This document shows, one piece after another, positions 1 to 8,938 of a stretch of DNA of 64,000 nt. This DNA comes from Larkinella punicea (GTDB lineage: Bacteria; Bacteroidota; Bacteroidia; Cytophagales; Spirosomataceae): assembly GCF_003334855.1 (NCBI RefSeq), contig NZ_QOWE01000003.1, positions 248,001 through 312,000 of the forward strand, read 5' to 3'. Position 1 is the stretch's first letter, and each line of letters opens with the position of its first letter. The notes beneath the pieces were generated by a model. It was not told the origin of the DNA and ran no database searches. It saw only the letters and a program-made list of their open reading frames with translations. A program made the translations under genes and the position numbers.

Positions 1-662
1 TGGCCCGTTTGCGATGAACTGAACGCCCGCGCCCCGGCGGTATTGGTCAAAACCACTTCGTCCAGCAAGGTGTTGGATGTCAGCTCAATATCGAGTGAAA
101 CCGAGCCGGAGAGGGGCAGTCGCCGGTAAAATCGCCGGTAGCCCACCATCGAAACCACCAGTTCCACGGTGTCGCGTTCGGCGATGGTCAGGGAATAATA
201 CCCGTACGGATTGGTAGTGGCTACGGTTTTGTCGACGTAAACCGTAGCCCCGTTCACCTGCTCCCGACTCCCTTTTTCCCGAACAAATCCGCTGATGGTA
301 AACCGTCGCACAGGCGTCTGGCCGGTGGGCTGGGGGCGGGGGAATGGGCGGGCTTCGCGTTCGATCAGGTAACAGTCGTCGACCCGCCGGAAGGTCAGGC
401 CGGTTCCCGACAGGGCGGTTTCCAGCAGGGTTCGGGTGTCGGCTTTCCACGGGATCGGAGCCGTTACCCGGATGGTTTTCAGCAGCTTTTCATCATATAA
501 AAAATACGTTCCGCGTTTCTGGTTCAGGCTCTTCAGGAAATCTTCCAGGGCCAGACCCGACTGCGCACGGGTCTGCGTTCCGGTCAGCAGTGACCCGATC
601 AGTAAACCGCATAGCCCAATTCGGAACGGTTTGTCGGCAAACCTGAAAATCTGTCGCAGCAC
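1..662 (-). CDS. TonB-dependent receptor with STN domain, N-terminal part
   Basis: Partial gene running off the left edge; about 220 residues are visible. It starts at a GTG two bases after the FecR stop codon, and no ATG lies near that point. A signal peptide ends around TRAQS. It is followed by an STN (secretin/TonB short N-terminal) domain of about 70 residues (ALEDFLKSLNQKRGTYFLYD, later GTGLTFRRVDDCYLIER), then a carboxypeptidase-like regulatory domain (TISGFVREKGSREQVNGATV, NPYGYYSLTI, VSMVGY) and the beginning of a plug-like segment (LLDEVVLTN). STN domains in receptors relay the ligand-bound state to a FecR protein in the inner membrane, which fits the adjacent fecR and sigma genes. 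The transported ligand cannot be told from this fragment. Confidence 0.88.
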   Translation of the reverse strand, partial: MLRQIFRFADKPFRIGLCGLLIGSLLTGTQTRAQSGLALEDFLKSLNQKRGTYFLYDEKLLKTIRVTAPIPWKADTRTLLETALSGTGLTFRRVDDCYLIEREARPFPRPQPTGQTPVRRFTISGFVREKGSREQVNGATVYVDKTVATTNPYGYYSLTIAERDTVELVVSMVGYRRFYRRLPLSGSVSLDIELTSNTLLDEVVLTNTAGARAFSSSQTG

Positions 663-664
663 CT

Positions 665-1684
665 TCACCGGTTCAGCAAATAGGCGTCTCCCTGTCTGGT
701 TATTTTCAATTGATGATAAACCGCTAGTGTATTCAGTACTTTATCAGGGTCTTTCAGCGGTAAAATACCGGAAAACCGCCGACTACCGGCCGTGGCGGAA
801 TCGAATCGAACGTCAATCCCGAACTGCTCTTCCACCTGCCGAACCGCTTCCGGAAGGGTGACCTCATCAAAAACCAGTTGATTTCGAAGCCAGCCATTAT
901 AGCGTTCTGCCGAGACTTCCCGACTGGTTAGCTGGCCGGTGGCGGGGTCAAGTTCGGCCAGTTGTCCTGGCACCAGCGTCAGGGCCGGGCTGCTGTCGGA
1001 ACCGCTGACCTGCACTTTACCCCGGTTCAACACCACGCGGTTGAGGTCGCTGCGGCTGGTCATGGTAAATTCGGTGCCCAGAACCTCCACCGTGAACGCG
1101 TTTTTGCTGTGTACCCGAAACGGCACATTGACTTCCAGATGGCGGACCGAAAAAAAGCCTTCGCCGGTGAGCGTTACGTCGCGGTTTGCGCCGGATGCCC
1201 AATGCCGCCGGTGGCTGAGTTCCGAATGGCTGTTGAGCGTAACGGTGGAACCGTCGGGCAGGGTAATCGTTTTCTGCTGGCCGTAATCAGTCTGGTACGA
1301 AACCGTCTGATTCTGCCAGAGCCAGTAGCCACCCAATCCCAGCATGACCAGAATAGAAGCGGCTGCGACCCACCAGCCGGTTTGGAAACGGGTTCGTACG
1401 GGTTGAAAATCGACGATGGTGGGGGCGGTGTCCGCCTGTCGATCGGCCAGCAGGGTTTTCAGTTCCTGCAAGGATGCTTCCAGGCCCGGTTTGTGGCCAC
1501 TGAGCACACTGTGCAGCCGTTCGGCTTCCCGAAACGCCGGGAGGTTGCCCGGTTTTCGACGCTGCCATTCCGTCCAGTAGGCTGTTGCCGCCGGGTCGGT
1601 TCCCTGTCGGTAGGCAACAAAACTATCATCGAGCAAAAAGTCGTCGGCCGTGTAAAGGTCGTGGTTCATTGCGTTCATCGACAT
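665..1684 (-). CDS. FecR-family anti-sigma factor
   Basis: 339 residues with the usual FecR layout: a cytoplasmic N-terminal part of about 100 residues that would hold the sigma factor, one membrane helix near residues 104-123 (WWVAAASILVMLGLGGYWLW), a periplasmic FecR domain (TITLPDGSTVTLNSHSEL, TLTGEGFFSVRH, FTVEVLGTEF) and a C-terminal DUF4974 domain (LVFDEVTLPEAVRQVEEQFG). It lies 58 bp after the ECF sigma gene and ends two bases before the receptor start, so the three are probably co-transcribed. Family knowledge says such proteins pass a signal from the receptor STN domain to the sigma factor. Starts at Met3 or Met6 are possible. Confidence 0.93.
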   Translation of the reverse strand: MSMNAMNHDLYTADDFLLDDSFVAYRQGTDPAATAYWTEWQRRKPGNLPAFREAERLHSVLSGHKPGLEASLQELKTLLADRQADTAPTIVDFQPVRTRFQTGWWVAAASILVMLGLGGYWLWQNQTVSYQTDYGQQKTITLPDGSTVTLNSHSELSHRRHWASGANRDVTLTGEGFFSVRHLEVNVPFRVHSKNAFTVEVLGTEFTMTSRSDLNRVVLNRGKVQVSGSDSSPALTLVPGQLAELDPATGQLTSREVSAERYNGWLRNQLVFDEVTLPEAVRQVEEQFGIDVRFDSATAGSRRFSGILPLKDPDKVLNTLAVYHQLKITRQGDAYLLNR

Positions 1685-1742
1685 CCCGAAAGAGGACCGG
1701 GGGTGTTAAATTCAGATAATAGTACGCCGAAGTAACGAAATC

Positions 1743-2348
1743 TCACAAACCCAGCAGTGAAAAAATGAGCAGCCATAGCGGTACCAGACTCCGTTTTTCT
1801 TTCCGATTCAGCGTCTGTCGCAGCAGTTTCAAGGCCGAGGACAGCGTGTTATAAACCGTATTGATGTTCATGCCGGTGGCTTCGGCAATTTCCTCATTCC
1901 CCTGATTTCGGAAAAACCGCAGTTCGATGAGTTGCCGCTGCCGGGGTGTCAACTGGCTGAGGGCCTGCTGGAGCGTTTGCTGAAGATGCTGCTGTTCCTG
2001 CGCCTGAACGATCACCTCCTCATAAGGCGGTTCGTAGCCTGGTTCGCGTCCGGTCAGCTCCGTAAAACGATCTTCCCGGTTAAAGTCCTTCAACAGTTTC
2101 CGGCGCAGGGCTGTGATGAGGTACGACCGGACGTTGCTGACTACCGGTAGCTTCTCTCCACGTTCCCACAATTCCAGAAACACCTGATTGATGGCGTCTT
2201 TGGCCACGGTGGCCGAAAAACCAAAGTAGATGCCAAAATTTAGTAAGTCGTTGTAAGTCAACCGGTACAGTTCGCTCAGGCTGGAATCATCGCGGTTGCG
2301 AAGACCCTCCCAAAGCGATGGTGGTATTTCCGGTACAGGACTGGGCAT
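1743..2348 (-). CDS. ECF-type RNA polymerase sigma factor
   Basis: 201 residues. Region 2 spans roughly residues 20-90 (FSATVAKDAINQVFLELWER) and region 4 roughly 120-175 (LTPRQRQLIELRFFRNQGNE, then the helix-turn-helix EEIAEATGMNINTVYNTLSS). It is the first gene of a sigma-FecR-receptor cassette and should direct transcription of that receptor or other targets when FecR releases it. Odd feature: after region 4 and a basic stretch (LNRKEKR) the protein ends in a strongly hydrophobic tail, SLVPLWLLIFSLLGL, which is not part of the sigma fold and could touch the membrane. That last point is inference. Confidence 0.92.
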   Translation of the reverse strand: MPSPVPEIPPSLWEGLRNRDDSSLSELYRLTYNDLLNFGIYFGFSATVAKDAINQVFLELWERGEKLPVVSNVRSYLITALRRKLLKDFNREDRFTELTGREPGYEPPYEEVIVQAQEQQHLQQTLQQALSQLTPRQRQLIELRFFRNQGNEEIAEATGMNINTVYNTLSSALKLLRQTLNRKEKRSLVPLWLLIFSLLGL

Positions 2349-2428
2349 ACGGCAGAACGGTTTGCTGGGAATTGATTACTGGCTGTAACGGATTGATGAG
2401 CCAAAATGTTAGCTGCGATTTGCTTATA

Positions 2429-2668
2429 AAGCCCCGTTCCCCTTTAGGGCAGGGCTGTTAAGTTCTGGAAATTAGGATCGTTGAAGTTAGCAATATCGAT
2501 CCGTTTTTCGCCCCCAACCCCCTAAAGGGGGCTAAAACATCCGGATTTCGAAGCCCCCTTTAGGGGGTTGGGGGCGAAAAACGGAAGAACTTAACAACCC
2601 TGCCCTAAAGGGGACTTGGACGCACCTTAATCCGGATGCCAAAAGTCCCCTTTAGGGGAACGGGGCTT
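2429..2668. repeat. nested composite palindrome in intergenic gap
   Basis: Most of the 465-bp gap between the sigma gene and the fasciclin gene. The core is a perfect 33-bp inverted repeat (2501-2533 against 2552-2584, 18-nt loop) rich in CCCCCAACCCCCTAAAGGGG. Outside it, 2439-2466 pairs with about 2586-2614, and 2429-2449 pairs with 2647-2668 around the motif CCCCTTTAGGGG. A close relative of the core lies at 56079-56151. No gene is visible here. It resembles a dispersed hairpin element (REP/MITE class). Confidence 0.85.
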
Positions 2669-2813
2669 CAAGGGTAAAGCGAATTTTTTTTGAAAAAAAA
2701 TCAAAAAAGTTTTGTGAGAAAGCTGCTTGCCTCCGCACTATGGTTCGAAAGCAATCCAAACACCTCCAAAGGTCGATTGCGGAGTTTTTCAACACACAAC
2801 TTTTAAACTGTTT

Positions 2814-3779
2814 ATGAAACGTAATCCATCCATTTTTCGAAAATTCACCCGCCTGAAGTTTGTTGTAGCCCTGTTGGTAGGTTCAACGTTACTTTCAATG
2901 ACGTCCTGCAACAATGACGACGATGAAGAAACACCGGCACCCCAAACCATCACTGATATTGTTGTCAACACGGCTGATTTTTCCCTGCTGGAAGCTGCCG
3001 TAGTGCGCGCCGGACTGGCCGAAGCACTCAGAACAGGATCGCTGACGGTTTTTGCGCCAACGGATGCGGCTTTTCAGGCGGCTGGATTTGCCGATGTAGC
3101 CGCGATCAATGCGGCTCCGGTAGCAACGCTGCAAGCGGTTTTGCAATACCACGTCATCGGTCAGCGGACGGCTGCGGCTGATATCCCGACGGCGGCCAAC
3201 ACGGCGGTGCAGACGCTGGGCAACAGCAATGTGTATATTACCAAAACCGCTTCGGGCGTTTCTGTCAATGGCGCACGGGTAACGCAGGCTGACGTCTCCG
3301 CTTCGAACGGCGTCATTCACGTCATCAATAAAGTGCTGATGCCGCCCACCCAGAACATCGTGCAACTGGCGCAGGGCAATCCGAACCTGAGTTTGCTGGT
3401 GGCCGCGGTCACACGCGGAGGTGCACCGGTTCTGAATGCCTTGACGGCTGCGGGACCGCTGACGGTGCTGGCCCCCACCAATGCCGCCTTCCAGGCTGCC
3501 GGTTTTGCGGATGCGGCTGCGATCAATGCTGCGCCGGTTGCCACGCTGACCAATATTCTGACCTATCACGTTATTGCCGCCCGGGCTTTTTCTACTAACC
3601 TAACCGATGGAGCCGCCGTTACCACGGCTCAGGGAACCACCGTTCGAAGCAACGTATCCTCTTCCGGAGTAAGTTTTCTGGGAACTGGAAACGCCAATCA
3701 GGCTTCGAACGTGGTTTCTGCTGACATTGTGGCTACCAACGGCGTCGTACACGTGATCGACCGGGTGTTGCTGCCTTAA
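2814..3779 (+). CDS. fasciclin-domain lipoprotein (two FAS1 domains)
   Basis: 321 residues from the ATG at 2814, chosen because it directly precedes a lipoprotein signal peptide (KFVVALLVGSTLLSMTSC, lipobox Cys32) followed by an acidic linker (NNDDDEE). Upstream in-frame alternative codons would bury that signal. Two FAS1 repeats follow, about residues 48-180 and 182-321, each with the H1 motif (TVFAPTDAAFQAAGF; TVLAPTNAAFQAAGF) and the H2 motif (VIHVINKVLMP; VVHVIDRVLLP). FAS1 domains mediate adhesion or ligand binding; the partner here is unknown. The two repeats are very similar to one another, which suggests internal duplication. A terminator follows at 3811. Confidence 0.92.
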   Translation: MKRNPSIFRKFTRLKFVVALLVGSTLLSMTSCNNDDDEETPAPQTITDIVVNTADFSLLEAAVVRAGLAEALRTGSLTVFAPTDAAFQAAGFADVAAINAAPVATLQAVLQYHVIGQRTAAADIPTAANTAVQTLGNSNVYITKTASGVSVNGARVTQADVSASNGVIHVINKVLMPPTQNIVQLAQGNPNLSLLVAAVTRGGAPVLNALTAAGPLTVLAPTNAAFQAAGFADAAAINAAPVATLTNILTYHVIAARAFSTNLTDGAAVTTAQGTTVRSNVSSSGVSFLGTGNANQASNVVSADIVATNGVVHVIDRVLLP

Positions 3780-3810
3780 GTTTAGTTGATTCTGTGGGGA
3801 TAATTGTATA

Positions 3811-3842
3811 CGGACAACCGGATCTGATCGGTTGTCCGTTTT
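3811..3842. terminator. intrinsic terminator of the fasciclin gene
   Basis: Perfect 10-bp stem (CGGACAACCG, 3811-3820, with CGGTTGTCCG, 3829-3838), 8-nt loop and a short T-run. It lies between convergent genes, 32 bp after the fasciclin stop and 22 bp before the DUF1501 stop, so it may serve both. Confidence 0.75.
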
Positions 3843-3864
3843 CGTTTGGCAACAGATTAAGTTT

Positions 3865-5304
3865 CTACGCCAGAATGGGTTTGACCACTTTCCCGGCCAC
3901 ATCGGTCAGGCGGTAGCGTCGCCCCTGGAATTTGTACACGAGTTTTTCGTGGTCAAGGCCCAGCAGGTGCAGAATGGTAGCCTGTAAATCGTGAACGTGG
4001 ACCGGCTCTTTCACGATGTTGTAACTAAAATCATCGGTCTGGCCATACGTCATTCCCTTTTTAATACCGCCCCCGGCCATCCAGATGGTGAAGCAACGCG
4101 GGTGGTGGTCGCGGCCGTAATTGTCTTTGGTGAGCTTCCCCTGCGAATAATTGGTGCGGCCAAATTCGCCACCCCAGATCACCAGCGTATCGTCCAGCAA
4201 GCCCCGCTGTTTCAAGTCTTTCACGAGCGCAGCCGTTGGCTGATCGACCGAATCGGCCATGATTTTGATGTCTTTCGGCAAATTACCGTGCTGGTCCCAG
4301 CCCTGGTGATACAACTGAATAAACCGCACATCTTTCTCGGCTAATTTACGGGCTAACAGGCAGTTGGCTGCGTAGGTGCCCGGTTTTCGGCTTTCGGGGC
4401 CGTACATATCGAAAATGTAATCCGGTTCTTTGGAAAGGTCGAGCGTTTCGGGAACCGACGTTTGCATCCGATACGCCATTTCGTATTGCTGCATCCGGCT
4501 GTTGAGTTCGGGATCCAGCACGTGTTTGTACTGATCTTCCGTCAATTTGGCGAGGTAATTCAGCATGGTTCGCCGGGAGGTTTTGTCGACGCCATCCGGG
4601 TTGTTCAGGTAAAAAATCGGATCGGGACCCGACCGGAACACCACCCCCTGGTGGGTGGAAGGAATGAAACCGTTGCTCCACAATTTGGCATACAGCGGCT
4701 GGTCTCCACTGCGCGCCCTGGACAGCAGCACGACGAAAGCCGGCATGTTTTTATTTTCCGAACCCAGCCCGTAACTCACCCACGAACCCATCGACGGACG
4801 TCCGCCAATCTGGTTGCCGGTCTGGATAAAGGTCACGGCGGGGTCGTGGTTGATGTGTTCGGTGTGCATGGATTTGATGAAACACAGGTCGTCTACCATC
4901 GTACTGTGGTGGGGCAGCAGTTCACTGACCCACGCCCGGCTTTTCCCGTATTGCGCGAATTTATACACCGATGCCGCCAGTGGAAATGAGCTTTGCCCCG
5001 CCGACATGCCCGTGAGCCGTTGGCCCTGCCGCACCGATTCGGGCAGGTTTTGGCCCCACATCTGCTCAAGTTTCGGTTTGTAATCAAACGTTTCCAGTTG
5101 CGACGGTGCCCCACTTTGCAGCAGATAAATCACCCGTTTGATCTTGGCCGGGAAATTGGGCAAATCCAGACCGGCACCCGCACTGGCTACGGCATTTTGG
5201 GGCAACAGGGAAGAAAGTGCGGCCGCGCCGAGACCCAAACCGCTACTTTGCAGAAACGTCCGGCGGCTCATCTGGTCGTGTAATTCGTCTTTGAAATTGT
5301 TCAT
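3865..5304 (-). CDS. DUF1501 protein, Tat-exported
   Basis: 479 residues. The N-terminus carries a twin-arginine signal (SRRTFLQSSGLGLGAAALSS; Ala-rich cleavage region around residues 34-42). The body matches DUF1501, a family related to the sulfatase/alkaline phosphatase fold (YLLQSGAPSQLETFDYKPKL, LLPHHSTMVDDLCFIKSMHT, MGSWVSYGLGS, LVIWGGEFGRTNYS, GRDHHPRCFTIWMAGGG). It lies downstream of the DUF1553 gene on the same strand; the pair is a known co-occurring module in Planctomycetes and Bacteroidota. Substrate unknown. A perfect 36-bp inverted repeat separates the two genes. Confidence 0.93.
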   Translation of the reverse strand: MNNFKDELHDQMSRRTFLQSSGLGLGAAALSSLLPQNAVASAGAGLDLPNFPAKIKRVIYLLQSGAPSQLETFDYKPKLEQMWGQNLPESVRQGQRLTGMSAGQSSFPLAASVYKFAQYGKSRAWVSELLPHHSTMVDDLCFIKSMHTEHINHDPAVTFIQTGNQIGGRPSMGSWVSYGLGSENKNMPAFVVLLSRARSGDQPLYAKLWSNGFIPSTHQGVVFRSGPDPIFYLNNPDGVDKTSRRTMLNYLAKLTEDQYKHVLDPELNSRMQQYEMAYRMQTSVPETLDLSKEPDYIFDMYGPESRKPGTYAANCLLARKLAEKDVRFIQLYHQGWDQHGNLPKDIKIMADSVDQPTAALVKDLKQRGLLDDTLVIWGGEFGRTNYSQGKLTKDNYGRDHHPRCFTIWMAGGGIKKGMTYGQTDDFSYNIVKEPVHVHDLQATILHLLGLDHEKLVYKFQGRRYRLTDVAGKVVKPILA

Positions 5305-5310
5305 GGCTTT

Positions 5311-5396
5311 AACCCAGTCAGCGGTCGGAGACCCTGACTGCGGTTTACTGGTTCAATATTAAACCGCAGTCAGGGTCTCCGACCGCTGACTGGGTT
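5311..5396. repeat. perfect 36-bp inverted repeat
   Basis: Arms 5311-5346 and 5361-5396 are exact reverse complements with a 14-nt loop. The right arm touches the stop codon of the upstream DUF1553 gene and the left arm ends 7 bp from the DUF1501 start. A shorter relative (CCGCTGACAGGG arms) is at 25897-25946. It could form a stable mRNA hairpin between two co-directional genes. Confidence 0.9.
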
Positions 5397-8300
5397 TATC
5401 GTTTGATCGTCGCTTCGTCGTAGTTCAAAATGGTGTTGGCAACCATCGTGTAAGCTGCCAGTTCCGGGCTTTTCAGCGTCGGATCGCGTTCGTACTCACC
5501 GGTTTTCAGGAGCGATTCGGCCCGTTGCGGTGCTTTTGCAAAACCCTGATAGGCTTCATCGTATAAGGCTTTCATCAAGGCCAACTCCCTAGGACGCGGG
5601 TTTCGGGAAACAATCGCCTGGAAGAAATACCGGATTCGCTCGTCCGCCGACGGTTTGACCCGCATCGTTCGCTGGGCCAGCACCCGGGCGGCTTCCACGA
5701 ACTGCGGATCATTCAGCGTTACCAGAGCCTGCAAGGGCGTGGCGGTTTTCTGCCTTCGAACCGTGCATAAACTCCGGTCGGGCGAATCAAAATTAAGCAT
5801 CATCGGCGGAGGGCTGGTCCGTTTCCAGATGGTATACATGCTGCGCCGGTACAAACTGTCGCCGTGTTGCTGCCGGTAACTAATCGTATTGCGGGTGGCC
5901 AGGGCTTCCCAGATACCGGCAGGCTGGTACGGATACACACTTGGTCCGCCAATTTTACGAACCAGCAAACCGCTGGCGGCCAACGCATTGTCGCGTACCT
6001 GTTCGGCCGAAAGCCGGTAGCTGCTGCCCCTGGCCAGCCACTTGTTGTCGGGGTCGCGTTCAATTTCTTCCGGCGTAGCTTTGGACGACTGCTGATAGGT
6101 GGCCGACAGCACCATTCGTTTGACAAACCGCTTCGTGTCCCAGCCTTCCTCCCGGAACTGAACCGCCAGCCAGTCCAGCAATTCGGGGTGTGACGGCAAA
6201 TCGCCCTGACTGCCAAAATCTTCCTGCGTTTTGACAATCCCGTTGCCAAAGTAGTTCTGCCAGAGCCGGTTGACCATCACGCGGGCGAACAGCGGATGAT
6301 CGTCGGCCAGCAACCATTGCGCCAGTCCCAGGCGGTTTTGCGGATATTCGGCGGGCAGTTTCCCCAGGCGGAGCGGGGTTTGGGACGAAACCGCTGCGCC
6401 GGGCGCATCATAAACCCCCCGGTTCAGAATGAAACTTTTCCGCTGCTGACTGGTGGGCAATTCCTGCATGACCATCACTTCGGGGATGTCGGACAAAACC
6501 GCTACTTCCTGCCCGCGTACGACCGACAGTTGCCGGTTCGTCTGGGCGAAGGTCGAATCGGCTGTGAGCATATAATGTTCGAGCAGATTCTGCTGTTGCC
6601 GGACTGTTCGTTTGCTTTCAGGGATGCGTACCAGATCGGTCACAGAATTGGTGCCATCCGCCAGCGACTCAACTTCCAGCGCCGATAGCCGCCGGTTGTA
6701 AATCCGGAGTTCGTCGACGGCAACCCCGTGGAGGGTCTTTTCCTGGGAGTCGTGACCGAGTTCAAAACCGAAAAATTTGCCCTGCTTGTTGGAGTTGAAT
6801 TCTCCGTGCAGAAGGCCCTTGGTCAGATTGTCGGTAACGACATTCATGCGGGCGGGTTTGCCATCCACAAAAAAACGCACACCAGCGGCTTTCGCTCCAC
6901 CGTCATACGTGAGCGTCAGGTTTTGCCAGCGATGGAGTGGTAGTTGATCGACGGTTTTCAGTTCGATGCAGTTGGCCGGCCAGACGTAACTCAGCAAAAC
7001 CGTCACCGTTTGATCCGGATTGAGTTTGACCGAATAACCGCGATACCCTTCATTGGCGTAATTCGTTCGGCGGAAAATGGCCCCTTCAACGCCTTTCTGG
7101 GCCGGATTGACCCAGATGCTGACCGAAAATTCCTGATTCCGTTCAAAATTGAGTCCTTTGCCAAACCGCTTCGGCGATTCCACGATTTTTCCGTTCACGC
7201 GGTCGATCGTTTCTGAAAGAATGCCAATGCCGCACTCGCCCCGCAACGCCATCGCCTGACCGACTTTTCCGGCGGTTGGCAGCGGTTTTCGCTCCTTATC
7301 ACCGCTGAGGAAAGCGACAAAAGACTGGTCGGCCCGGTTTTCGTAGGTGCCGTTTACCTCGCCATCCAGCGGTAAATGCACCAGCAAGCCACGGTTGAGC
7401 GTAGAGGTAAGAACCGGATTCACGGCCCAGTTGGTAAACGATTTTTCGTAAAGTTGCGGTTGCAGGCGGGTTTCCAGTCGCTGGATTTTGGTTCGGATGA
7501 ACTTCAGCGTCTGATCTACTTGCGGAGACGGCAGCATCACCGTCGGGCAGGCTTCGCCGTTGTGCGTGATTTGCCCGGTTTCCTTGTTCTGGTTGAAAAA
7601 CGCGAACAGCGAATAATAGTCTTTCTGGCTGATCGGGTCGTATTTGTGATCGTGGCAGCGGGCACACTCCATCGTTAGGCCCAGAAAGGCTTTGCCAAAC
7701 GTATTGGCGCGGTCGGCCACGTATTCGATGCGGTATTCTTCGGGAACAATGCCGTTTTCACCACTTTGCGAATGCAGCCGGTTGAAAGCTGTAGCCAGTT
7801 CCCGCTCGCGTTGAATCGTCGGATTGGCCGATTTGGGCATGAGATCTCCCGCAATCTGCTCTTTTACAAACTGGTCGAAGGGTTTGTTCTGGTTGAACGA
7901 GTTGATCACCCAGTCGCGGTAGGGAAAGGCGTTTCGCATCGGGTCGTCCTGGTAGCCCTGCGAGTCGGCAAACCGGGCCAGGTCCAGCCAGCTAACCGCT
8001 TGTTGTTCACCATGCTGCGGAGACGCCAGCAGCTTGTCGACCACCTGCTCGTAAGCGTTGGGGGCCGTGTTTTTCTGGAACGCTTCGACCTCGGCGGGGG
8101 TCGGTGGTAGGCCCGTTAAATCCATGTAAACGCGCCGGAGCAGGGTTGCTTTTTCGGCTTTGGGCGACGGTTTTAAGCCCAGCTCCTTCATTTTCGCCAG
8201 TGTAAACCGATCGATTTCATTGCGAACCCAGGCGGTTTCATCGTCGGAGGTGACGCCCCAGCGCGACAGAAAACTTTGCCCCACTTTCGGAACCGCCGGT

Positions 8301-8740
8301 TTTTCGATTTTCGTCAACGACCAGTGTTCCTTGTATTCCGCGCCCTGTTCGATCCACTTGATGAGAACGGCTTTTTCTTCCGCCGTCAACGTCAGATTCG
8401 ACTTGGGGGTGGGCATCACTTCTTCCGGGTCGTGGCTCAGAATCCGCTTCACCAGCTCACTTTTTCCGACGTCGCCCGGCACAATCGCCCGGCGTCCTTT
8501 CTTGTTTTCCTGCGTAGCGCCTTCAAAGTTTGCCAACTGCAAATCGGCTTCGATTTTGGCCTTGTCGGGGCCGTGGCATTTGAAACACCGGTCCGAAATG
8601 ATGGGTTTGACGTGCAGGTTGTAGTCCACCGTTTCGGGCGTTTTTTCCAATGCCAGCGCCACCTCTTCCGGCAGTTGATCGGATTGACAGCCCACCAGAC
8701 CCAGTGCCGCAAAAAACAGGAAAAAGTGAATCGTTTTCAT
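5396..8740 (-). CDS. DUF1549/DUF1553 cytochrome-like lipoprotein with LamG domain
   Basis: 1114 residues. Lipoprotein signal (FFAALGLVGC, Cys18), then a planctomycete-type cytochrome c domain with one CxxCH haem motif (CFKCH, residues 52-56), a DUF1549 domain (IDRFTLAKMKELGLKPSPKA, RRVYMDLTGLPPTPAEVEAF), a second CxxCH inside it (ECARCHDHKYDP), an inserted LamG/concanavalin-like domain around residues 455-690 (LLVHLPLDGEVNGTYENRAD, FFVDGKPARM, VDELRIYNRRL) and a C-terminal DUF1553 domain (LAQWLLADDHPLFARVMVNR). Paired with the DUF1501 gene. These modules are thought to act on polysaccharides or to be redox-linked, but no reaction is established. Haem binding is inferred from the motifs. Confidence 0.92.
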   Translation of the reverse strand: MKTIHFFLFFAALGLVGCQSDQLPEEVALALEKTPETVDYNLHVKPIISDRCFKCHGPDKAKIEADLQLANFEGATQENKKGRRAIVPGDVGKSELVKRILSHDPEEVMPTPKSNLTLTAEEKAVLIKWIEQGAEYKEHWSLTKIEKPAVPKVGQSFLSRWGVTSDDETAWVRNEIDRFTLAKMKELGLKPSPKAEKATLLRRVYMDLTGLPPTPAEVEAFQKNTAPNAYEQVVDKLLASPQHGEQQAVSWLDLARFADSQGYQDDPMRNAFPYRDWVINSFNQNKPFDQFVKEQIAGDLMPKSANPTIQRERELATAFNRLHSQSGENGIVPEEYRIEYVADRANTFGKAFLGLTMECARCHDHKYDPISQKDYYSLFAFFNQNKETGQITHNGEACPTVMLPSPQVDQTLKFIRTKIQRLETRLQPQLYEKSFTNWAVNPVLTSTLNRGLLVHLPLDGEVNGTYENRADQSFVAFLSGDKERKPLPTAGKVGQAMALRGECGIGILSETIDRVNGKIVESPKRFGKGLNFERNQEFSVSIWVNPAQKGVEGAIFRRTNYANEGYRGYSVKLNPDQTVTVLLSYVWPANCIELKTVDQLPLHRWQNLTLTYDGGAKAAGVRFFVDGKPARMNVVTDNLTKGLLHGEFNSNKQGKFFGFELGHDSQEKTLHGVAVDELRIYNRRLSALEVESLADGTNSVTDLVRIPESKRTVRQQQNLLEHYMLTADSTFAQTNRQLSVVRGQEVAVLSDIPEVMVMQELPTSQQRKSFILNRGVYDAPGAAVSSQTPLRLGKLPAEYPQNRLGLAQWLLADDHPLFARVMVNRLWQNYFGNGIVKTQEDFGSQGDLPSHPELLDWLAVQFREEGWDTKRFVKRMVLSATYQQSSKATPEEIERDPDNKWLARGSSYRLSAEQVRDNALAASGLLVRKIGGPSVYPYQPAGIWEALATRNTISYRQQHGDSLYRRSMYTIWKRTSPPPMMLNFDSPDRSLCTVRRQKTATPLQALVTLNDPQFVEAARVLAQRTMRVKPSADERIRYFFQAIVSRNPRPRELALMKALYDEAYQGFAKAPQRAESLLKTGEYERDPTLKSPELAAYTMVANTILNYDEATIKR

Positions 8741-8879
8741 ACGTAAGGGACTACCACCGGAATTACCAGCACCCGGTTTTGGCTAACAGTTGAATCAACC
8801 GATCAACCTGTTTTACTACAAAGCCAGGAGCGGAACATTTTTACTACCTTCTCAACCAAACGAATAAACACCCCTAACC

Positions 8880-8923
8880 AGCCTGAAAGGCTGAAATACC
8901 ATAGCCCCGGATGCAATCCGGGG
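8880..8923. repeat. short two-hairpin element, same family as 38581-38865
   Basis: Two small palindromes side by side: AGCCTGAAAGGCT (8880-8892) and CCCCGGATGCAATCCGGGG (8905-8923). The same pair of motifs, in related form, makes up the tandem cluster at 38581-38865. The rest of the 8741-8938 gap shows nothing recognisable. It lies just after the stop of the outer-membrane barrel gene. Confidence 0.6.
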
Positions 8924-8938
8924 AATGCGGGATCCAAA

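Noticed and set aside
2727-2813. Longer start (TTG) for the fasciclin protein
   Set aside because: It would place 29 polar residues before a canonical lipoprotein signal peptide that begins at ATG 2814.
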